Source of the DNA: JBEKZQ01 sp049509675
GTDB taxonomy: Bacteria > Planctomycetota > Planctomycetia > Pirellulales > Thermoguttaceae
Assembly: GCA_049509675.1 (NCBI GenBank)
Contig: JBEKZQ010000054.1
Coordinates: 1-18,103, forward strand
Direction: 5' to 3'
Length of the DNA: 18,103 bases
Shown here: positions 5,505 through 11,202 of the stretch, in pieces
How positions within the stretch are numbered: the first letter of the stretch is position 1
How the letters are laid out: every line of letters starts with the position of its first letter
The notes under the pieces: model-generated
What the model was told of the DNA's origin: nothing
What the model saw: only the letters and a program-made list of their open reading frames with translations
Database searches by the model: none
Made by a program: the position numbers and the translations under genes

Positions 5505-8500
5505 TTACGCCGCCCGCCGCCCCTTGGTTTCGACCATGTAACGAACGGACGCCGCGGCGAGGAAGAGCAAGTCGGCGGCGATGACGCGGAGCACGAGCCA
5601 CCCGCCGCCCGCCCCCTCGCCATACGAATGTTTTCCGCCCGGCATCAAGTAGTTCACCCCGTACCAGGCCCAAATGATGGCGATGAAGCCAAGAACCGAG
5701 CCCACCGTCAGGCTGAAATTGCTGGACCATCCGACGTGCCGGGCGTGCAGCAGGATCATGTAGATGAACAACGAGATCAGGGCCCAAACCTCTTTCGGGT
5801 CCCATCCCCAGAAACGACCCCACGAGACGTCGGCCCAAAGACCGCCCGTGATGGTGCCGATCATCAGCAGCAACACTGCCACCTGGATCAGCCGATAGAC
5901 CAATTGCGCCAGGGTTTCGCAGACCGCCGGCTCGGTGCGATGGGAGCCGGCACTGCGACAGTCGCCGTATCGGTCGAAGAGGTAGCAGAACAAGGCGAAA
6001 TTACCCACCCCCCAAGCCAGGGCGGCGGCCGCGTAGGCCAGGATGATGGTGGGCACGTGGACGATCAGCCAGAAATTGTTGCGCAGTACGGGCCGCAGGG
6101 GGGAAATCTCCCGGGTAAAGACCGACTCCGGGGCGAAATTGGCCACCAGCAAGGCCGCCAGAACCACCAGGCCGCTGACCAGCGCGGCCGCCCGCCAGGC
6201 GTAAACCTGGTTCAGCGGCCAGTTGTGGCGCGACCGCACCAGCCAGGAGGGAACCGTGGCCAGGCTAATCAACGCCGCCAGCGCCAGCCGCGACGCCACC
6301 CAGGCGACCAACAGCACGACGAACAAGCTCGAGGCCCAGACCAGCCACGCGCTCAGCGTGGGATACGATGCGCCGATGTCGACGCGGGGCAACAACGTGG
6401 TCAAACGATAGGCGTCGGCCGGCCGATCCCCCGCCGGGGCGGCCATCAGGTACAGGGCGAAACCGGCAAGCGCGACGCGCAGCGACAAGCAGAGCCAACG
6501 TGGCGAGCCGGCACTGCTGGACAAGCCAGCAGTGGCACCCAACGAGCTGGCACTGGCGGACAAGCCGGGTGCCACTGGCTCCGCCAGTGCATGTGCGGCC
6601 GCCAGGCGCCAGGCCGTTGCCAGACCCGGCCCCAGCAGCGGCCAGAGCGTGATGAGCGTGCCCAGCAGTGCGACGCCCAAGGCGGCGAAGATCACCGTCT
6701 CGAACATGTTGGTCACCGGGGCCCAGTGCGTAATCGCCACGCGCAGGCCAAAGCCGGCGACGATCAGGCATTCCGCCGCGGCCAGGGCCGTCATGCCCAG
6801 CCAGAACGCCGCGGCGGAAGCACTGGCAGAGCCAGTGGCACCCGAAGCACTGGCAGAGCCAGTGGCACCCGACGGAAGCACTGGCGGAGCCAGTGGCACC
6901 CGGCGTCTTGCACCAATGCCGGGAAGCGCCGAAACCGCCAGGGCGACGACTGCCGCCAAGGCGAACGGCCAGGACCAATAGAACGGATCGCTGCGATTGT
7001 AAAACACCTCGGCCGCCGTAGCGCCCGGCGGCGGATAGGCGGTGGCGGTCAACAGGGCATCGTCTCTTTCCTGTGTCGGAAGCTCGCGGCGGAGCGGCTC
7101 GACGGCCTCCGCAAAGAAGCGCAACGCGGCGGCCAGTCGGGTCATGGCCTGGGCGAATCGCTGCGGGCGGTCCGCCGACAGGCGATCGCGATAGACGTCC
7201 ACCAGTTCTTGCCAGGCCCGGCGGACCTGCTTCAAGGCGTCCGGCGGATAGTGCTGCAACAAATCCTCTGAGCCGCTGATGAGCGTTTGCAGGCCGAGCC
7301 AGGGTTGGGCATCGTCGCTCGGATCGCGATCGGCCTCCAGGGCGGCCGCGTCCAGGGCCGGCGCCAACAGCAAGGCCTCGCCGTTGTCGTACAGCGCCTC
7401 GTGCGCCCCCGCGGCCAGTCGCGACAACTCCCGGCAGCGGTCGGCCAGGCTCGTGATGTATTGGCGAAACCGTTGGAGTTGCTCCTCGGACACCTGCGGC
7501 GGGGCCCGATCCATCCGCCGGGCCAGGTCGGCCATCCGCGCCGCGACGCCGGCCGTCGATTTCTGCCAGGCTGCCAGCAGCGGCTCGGCCTCTTTCATTG
7601 CCGGCTCCCGATCCTGGCGGCTGCCGTGTTCCAACAGGCCCATCAGTTTGCGAATCGTCTGGGCGGCCTGCGTGGCCGCATCGTCCCCATCGCCGCGCTG
7701 CTGTTCCGCGCGGAATCGCAACACGTCGTTCTCCACGCCGATCCACAGCCGGGCCGAGGCGCTTAGCTTGGCGGAAAAACGTCCCCGGCCGTCCTTGGGC
7801 TCGGCCGGATCGTAGGTCAAACGCCGGTATGCCGAGTAGGCCTCGAACAACTGCCGGGCCTGCTGGTCCAGGGCGTCGAACTCCAGCCGCTTGTTTTCTT
7901 TTTGGGCCCGATCGCTGCGGGCTTCCATGTCCTCCAGGCGGGCGGCGAACTTCCGCGCGGAGAGCACCTGTCGCGGGGAAACGTGAAGCAAGCCGCGGCC
8001 GTCCGCCGCGGTGACAGGCGCCTCCAGCAGTTCCTCGCGCAATTGCCGGTCCGGGGCGGGCAGAAAAGGCACATCCTCCCACAGGGCCGGTTCCGCCAGC
8101 CAGGCGAAGAGCAATTTGGCCGCCGAGAAGGTTTTGGGCCGCCCGCCGGGAAATAACTCGTTGGCGGCCGCCGACGGGTTTTGCAGGGCAACGTCGGGCG
8201 GATCCAGGCAGGGATTCTCCACGCCGCAGATCTTTTTCACCCGGGCGCGAGCGAAGCTATCCAACGGCATCATCCGCCCGCCCTCCAGCACGGGCAGCCG
8301 CTGCCAAGTGTCGTAATCCAGCGCGCCGCTGTCCGCCCCGCACGCCGTCGCGGCGATCAGGAAGACCGCGAAGACACAGCGGACAATGGACAGTGGACAG
8401 CGGACAATGGACAGTGGACAGCGGACAATGGACAGTGGACGGTGGACAATGGGTGCCACTGGCTCTGCCAGTGCTTCGTGAACTTCGTGAAGATACCGCA

Positions 8501-8519
8501 CCGTTTGTCGATGTGCCAT
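5505..8519 (-). CDS. ccsA: CcsA-like System II cytochrome c biogenesis protein
   Basis: The membrane protein has 1004 residues if the ATG at 8519 is used. The C-terminal half is CcsA/CcmF-like: about ten hydrophobic segments, the tryptophan-rich WWD haem-handling motif WGRFWGWDPKEVW, and conserved histidines in THWAPVTNMFE, WLIVHVPTI and LLHARHVGW. With ResB it would export haem and attach it to apocytochrome c on the outer face of the membrane. The first roughly 500 residues are a largely soluble, probably exported domain; ordinary CcsA proteins are about a third of this total length. Repeats have entered the reading frame three times: residues 16-46 (palindrome plus PLSIVRC repeats), about 540-567, and about 643-670. 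The true start is uncertain. The signal-like stretch VFAVFLIAATACG follows the heptad repeats directly, so an upstream start such as 8519 is needed to include it. The symbol is by domain; it is not a short canonical CcsA. Confidence 0.85.
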   Translation of the reverse strand: MAHRQTVRYLHEVHEALAEPVAPIVHRPLSIVRCPLSIVRCPLSIVRCVFAVFLIAATACGADSGALDYDTWQRLPVLEGGRMMPLDSFARARVKKICGVENPCLDPPDVALQNPSAAANELFPGGRPKTFSAAKLLFAWLAEPALWEDVPFLPAPDRQLREELLEAPVTAADGRGLLHVSPRQVLSARKFAARLEDMEARSDRAQKENKRLEFDALDQQARQLFEAYSAYRRLTYDPAEPKDGRGRFSAKLSASARLWIGVENDVLRFRAEQQRGDGDDAATQAAQTIRKLMGLLEHGSRQDREPAMKEAEPLLAAWQKSTAGVAARMADLARRMDRAPPQVSEEQLQRFRQYITSLADRCRELSRLAAGAHEALYDNGEALLLAPALDAAALEADRDPSDDAQPWLGLQTLISGSEDLLQHYPPDALKQVRRAWQELVDVYRDRLSADRPQRFAQAMTRLAAALRFFAEAVEPLRRELPTQERDDALLTATAYPPPGATAAEVFYNRSDPFYWSWPFALAAVVALAVSALPGIGARRRVPLAPPVLPSGATGSASASGATGSASASAAAFWLGMTALAAAECLIVAGFGLRVAITHWAPVTNMFETVIFAALGVALLGTLITLWPLLGPGLATAWRLAAAHALAEPVAPGLSASASSLGATAGLSSSAGSPRWLCLSLRVALAGFALYLMAAPAGDRPADAYRLTTLLPRVDIGASYPTLSAWLVWASSLFVVLLVAWVASRLALAALISLATVPSWLVRSRHNWPLNQVYAWRAAALVSGLVVLAALLVANFAPESVFTREISPLRPVLRNNFWLIVHVPTIILAYAAAALAWGVGNFALFCYLFDRYGDCRSAGSHRTEPAVCETLAQLVYRLIQVAVLLLMIGTITGGLWADVSWGRFWGWDPKEVWALISLFIYMILLHARHVGWSSNFSLTVGSVLGFIAIIWAWYGVNYLMPGGKHSYGEGAGGGWLVLRVIAADLLFLAAASVRYMVETKGRRAA
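6511..6590. repeat. Palindromic repeat cluster inside ccsA (two variants)
   Basis: A variant unit has the perfect stem CACTGCTGG (6512-6520) and CCAGCAGTG (6526-6534) around ACAAG. It is followed by GCACTGGCGGA (6550-6560) facing TCCGCCAGTGC (6580-6590), which encloses a standard copy in reverse orientation at 6568-6590. On the minus strand the cluster reads in frame as about residues 643-670 of CcsA (ALAEPVAPGLSASAS...), a small-residue linker between membrane segments. Confidence 0.8.
6820..6901. repeat. Three tandem palindromic repeats inside ccsA
   Basis: Copies at 6820-6843, 6847-6870 and 6878-6901 share the core CACTGGCRGAGCCAGTG and the tail GCACCC. The first two are 27 bases apart, which is nine codons. 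On the minus strand two copies are read as SGATGSASA-type peptide and one in another frame as VPLAPPV, at about residues 540-567 of CcsA, between two membrane segments. Confidence 0.85.
8381..8450 (-). repeat. Ten-unit heptamer tandem array in the 5' end of ccsA
   Basis: Ten units in perfect seven-base register follow the pattern GGACANY or a close variant (GGACAAT, GGACAGT, GGACAGC, one GGACGGT). Units are arranged as triads, giving a 21-bp higher-order repeat that occurs three times. On the minus strand each triad encodes PLSIVRC. The array abuts a palindromic repeat copy at 8451 with no gap. Confidence 0.85.
8451..8473. repeat. Palindromic repeat abutting the heptamer array
   Basis: This is a perfect-core copy in reverse orientation (GGGTGCCACTGGC...). 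On the minus strand it reads ALAEPVAP within the presumed N-terminal segment of CcsA. Confidence 0.85.
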
Positions 8520-8565
8520 TTTCTACTTCTATTCACAGCACGAAAAGACGTCAAGGAAACCCAAA

Positions 8566-8587
8566 GCACTGGCAGAGCCAGTGGCAC
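8566..8587. repeat. Palindromic repeat between resB and ccsA
   Basis: A perfect-core copy lies in the short gap between the resB stop (8594) and the ccsA start (8519). If the two genes are co-transcribed it would form a hairpin in the message between them. Confidence 0.85.
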
Positions 8588-8593
8588 ACGACC

Positions 8594-10558
8594 TCAGCCT
8601 GTCTTGTCAATGCCACGCCGCAGGAAATAGTTGACGAAAATGCCAATTACCACCAGGAGGCATCCGGCGTATTTCAGACCCCGGCCGGGATCGGAGTTGA
8701 CCGTCAAATAGCTGATCGTGGGCCGCTGGGGCGGAAAGAAACCGCTCTGGAACAGGCGGTAGGAACGGCCCGACTGCGGATCGGCCACGTCGGCCGGCAC
8801 ATTCATCGTGATCAGCACTTCCTGGGCCAAGTGACGACCGGGCTGCTGCCGGTCGAGGAAATCGACCAGGCTGGAGAAGGCCGACTCCTGGCTGCTGCCC
8901 GGATCGAGCTTGCGCCGGAACTTGCGCAGGTGGACGTCCAGGCCCATCCGGATCTCGTCCGGCCGCAGCACCAGGGCCACCTGCCGCTCTCGGCCGGCCA
9001 CGACCTTCCGCGCCTCGGGCGGAGGGGTTTCGCGCGGGTCGTCCGGCCACTGGGTCAGCCAGAACTCCTCGTTCGTGTCGTCCACCGTGAGCCGGACGCG
9101 GGCCCGGTGCTCCTGCATCTGGGCCTTCTTCTTGGAAAAAGGCAACGGTTCGACGAGCCGCCCCGGCTTCGGCGCGGGAATGAACTGTTGGACCGCCAGG
9201 CTCGCGGCGTCGGCCGTCTTGGGGAAGACGGCGACTGGCGTGCCGTTGCCGGGCAACACGGCCGCCGCGGTGGCCAGCGGGAGTCCTGAGCCTGAACCGC
9301 CTGCCGCCGGCTGCCATGTGCGGTAATAAAGCTTCCCGTCGGCGCCTTGCAGGATGTCGATTCGCGGCCGAAGGGCCTGACGGGCCGCACTGTCGTCGTC
9401 CGAGTCTTCTTGCTCCTTCTCCTTGCCGGCCGGCTTTTCGCCAACGTACCAAAAGGCGCCGAAGATACGATCGTGGTTGTCATGCTGGTTAAGCTCAGGA
9501 AAATCGGCGAAAAGAAACATCGGCTGCGGCAGATCCTTGCCGTGGTGGATCTGGAGTTTCAGGCCCTGGAAACGGGGGTCGAAGCTCAGCAGTTCCAGCT
9601 CGAAGCCCGTCTTGCCCAGCGGCTGGCGGATGCCGGGCTTCAGCGCGTCGACCGGCCACTGAAAGCTGTTGCCGCCGGCTGAGAGCACCAGTCGGCCTTG
9701 CCGGCCCAGCGGACCGTCGGGCCGAGATTGGCGAAAGGCGGCCGTCTCCTCGGCGCTGCCGGTCATCCAAAAGACGACCCGTTGGCCGCCGGGCAGCGTT
9801 CGCCGCGTACCCATGCCGAACGGCCGGCCGGCCGCGTGCGGATGGCCCGACGAATCGATGCCCAGCGCGATGGTGGCGGCGCCTTCGGCCGCATCGGCCG
9901 CCGCGATGCGCAGCTCCAGGTGCGGCGTGGCGGTCGACTGCGAGTCGGCGTAATAGTCCAGCACTTCCAGGCGGACGGCGTCCCGGTCGTAGATCAGGCC
10001 TCGATCGCGGCCGGCCAAACGCCACGGAAACCAAAAGAACTGCCCGTAGTCGTCCCAATTGAACGGTCCGGCGCGAAACGGCACGGCGATGGTCGTACCG
10101 CTGGGGTCGCCGCGGGCCGTTGGCATCGTGGTCAGTTCAAAATGCTGCCGCGATTCCTCGTACGCCGTAGAAGCCGATTGGCCCTGGGCCACGGCCAGCA
10201 CGGCATCGATGGCGGTGCGGCGCGTCACCAGGCAGCCAACCAACAGGACCAGCAATCCCACGTGGGTGAGCACGAAACCAGTGCGGCTTTTGGGCCACGG
10301 ATAGCGGACCAGCAGGGCGCAAAAAACGTTCAGCCCCAAAAGCACCCCCAGGGCGGTGAACCACCAGGCGCCGTAGATGCCGAACTGTGCCGCCGCGCTG
10401 CCGTACCAGGTTTCCAGGCAGGTGGCCCAGCCCAAAACGACCACGTAGACGATCAACAGTGCCAGCGTGATCCACAGCGACGCGGCGTAGCACAGCAGCC
10501 CGAGCGCCCAGCGCGGCGGCGGCGGTTGGTCGCAGGGCGAGGAACGCGGGTCCGGCAT
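8594..10558 (-). CDS. resB: ResB-like System II cytochrome c biogenesis protein
   Basis: The 654-residue product is the ResB/Ccs1 partner of CcsA, forming the haem export and ligation complex for c-type cytochromes. The topology fits: hydrophobic segments near residues 22-42 (LWITLALLIVYVVVLGW), 60-85 (WWFTALGVLLGLNVFCALLV) and 95-115 (VLTHVGLLVLLVGCLV). A long periplasmic region (about 120-620) follows, then a last segment after the typical NSDPGRGLKYAG motif (CLLVVIGIFVNYFL). The transmembrane His in LTHVG is a candidate haem ligand. The start at 10558 has no obvious Shine-Dalgarno sequence, but it leaves a sensible short cytoplasmic head before the first membrane segment. It is followed after 74 bases by the ccsA-like gene on the same strand and is probably co-transcribed with it. 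A TACAAT box on the minus strand at 10617-10622 is a possible -10. Confidence 0.85.
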   Translation of the reverse strand: MPDPRSSPCDQPPPPRWALGLLCYAASLWITLALLIVYVVVLGWATCLETWYGSAAAQFGIYGAWWFTALGVLLGLNVFCALLVRYPWPKSRTGFVLTHVGLLVLLVGCLVTRRTAIDAVLAVAQGQSASTAYEESRQHFELTTMPTARGDPSGTTIAVPFRAGPFNWDDYGQFFWFPWRLAGRDRGLIYDRDAVRLEVLDYYADSQSTATPHLELRIAAADAAEGAATIALGIDSSGHPHAAGRPFGMGTRRTLPGGQRVVFWMTGSAEETAAFRQSRPDGPLGRQGRLVLSAGGNSFQWPVDALKPGIRQPLGKTGFELELLSFDPRFQGLKLQIHHGKDLPQPMFLFADFPELNQHDNHDRIFGAFWYVGEKPAGKEKEQEDSDDDSAARQALRPRIDILQGADGKLYYRTWQPAAGGSGSGLPLATAAAVLPGNGTPVAVFPKTADAASLAVQQFIPAPKPGRLVEPLPFSKKKAQMQEHRARVRLTVDDTNEEFWLTQWPDDPRETPPPEARKVVAGRERQVALVLRPDEIRMGLDVHLRKFRRKLDPGSSQESAFSSLVDFLDRQQPGRHLAQEVLITMNVPADVADPQSGRSYRLFQSGFFPPQRPTISYLTVNSDPGRGLKYAGCLLVVIGIFVNYFLRRGIDKTG

Positions 10559-10637
10559 GCGGCATTGGCAAGGGGTGCGGGGGACTGTCCCGTTTGGTGT
10601 GGACGCTTATTGGAGCATTGTACCACAAGGCCGGGGA

Positions 10638-10693
10638 GTTTTCAGTGTTCAGTTTTCAGTGTTCAGTCTCGAACCCATGCTGAAAACTGAAAA
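10638..10693. repeat. Inverted pair of heptamer arrays
   Basis: Four units GTTTTCA/GTGTTCA alternate in register at 10638-10665. After a short spacer come two CTGAAAA units at 10680-10693 in opposite sense. The two arms can pair over about 14 of 15 bases and form a hairpin in the probable upstream region of resB. Confidence 0.7.
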
Positions 10694-10732
10694 CGTCAAA
10701 CTGTCTCTGGATCAACGGTCAGAACTATTTAC

Positions 10733-10904
10733 CCCGGATTATTCATAAACCGTAGGGTGGCGTCGAGCAAACCGTGGTTCTGGTGGGTCTTCGGTCGCTA
10801 ATCAACTTACCGCTTTCTGACACAGCGCTGCCTAACGGTTGCTCGGTTTGCGAGACCCACCATAGGCTTGCGCGACCTCGACCCACCCTACTGAATAATC
10901 CGGG
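10733..10904 (-). mobile_element. MITE-like element, copy B, with intact ends
   Basis: The 172-bp element has perfect 13-bp terminal inverted repeats: CCCGGATTATTCA at 10733-10745 and its reverse complement at 10892-10904. TTAC is present directly outside both ends (10729-10732 and 10905-10908), as expected for a 4-bp target duplication. It has no coding capacity. It matches copy A (5332-5501) in opposite orientation over both flanks but not in the centre. These are the hallmarks of a non-autonomous transposon moved by a transposase encoded elsewhere. Confidence 0.75.
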
Positions 10905-11202
10905 TTACCGCCTCCTCTGCCCATGAAACAAATAGTTCCGCCCCTGACGCGAAGAAGTGAAGTCCCGTCAAGTGCCGCGGGCAACGGCCCGGCGGCGCCG
11001 CTGCCCGCGTGCGTTTTGCGCATGTTGCCGCGCGGTGTTCTTCCTGCCGCGCAGAAAATCAGGTCAGCCACTTCGTTCGGTATTGGGTGCGAACGAATTT
11101 GGCGGCCTCGGGGGCGTTGGTGGCCTGCATCTTCTAGGCGGGGGGGACACAATTCCAATTATGTCGCGTTCAGCGGCGGGCGTAATCCCTGTCCGTTATC
11201 AG

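Larger units (their letters stand above)
10559..11202. other. Intergenic region between cyclase and resB, rich in repeats
   Basis: No full gene is supported in these about 640 bases. The stretch holds the probable resB leader, paired heptamer arrays (10638-10665 and 10680-10693), MITE copy B (10733-10904), and about 300 bases of GC-rich sequence with no recognisable coding. A 23-codon minus-strand frame at 11059-11130 (MQATNAPEAAKFVRTQYRTK...) looks protein-like, but it is too short to support as a gene and may be a relic. Confidence 0.55.

Noticed and set aside
6820..6901. CRISPR array
   Set aside because: The repeats are nearly adjacent, with spacers of only a few identical bases, and there are no cas genes.
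5628..7271. 547-codon plus-strand open frame opposite ccsA
   Set aside because: The composition (Gln, Arg, Gly) is typical of antisense of a membrane protein gene, and the repeats are translated in it only because they are open in all frames.
8393..9289. Plus-strand open frame that starts inside the heptamer array
   Set aside because: It is antisense to resB. Its start lies in repeats and it has no recognisable domain.
11059..11130. 23-codon minus-strand frame with protein-like sequence
   Set aside because: It is too short, without a ribosome binding site or recognisable family. It is mentioned only as a possible relic.
10832..11158. 108-codon minus-strand frame overlapping MITE copy B
   Set aside because: Its C-terminal part is a translation of the repeat (VEVAQAYGGSRKPSNR), and the rest shows no family resemblance or ribosome binding site.
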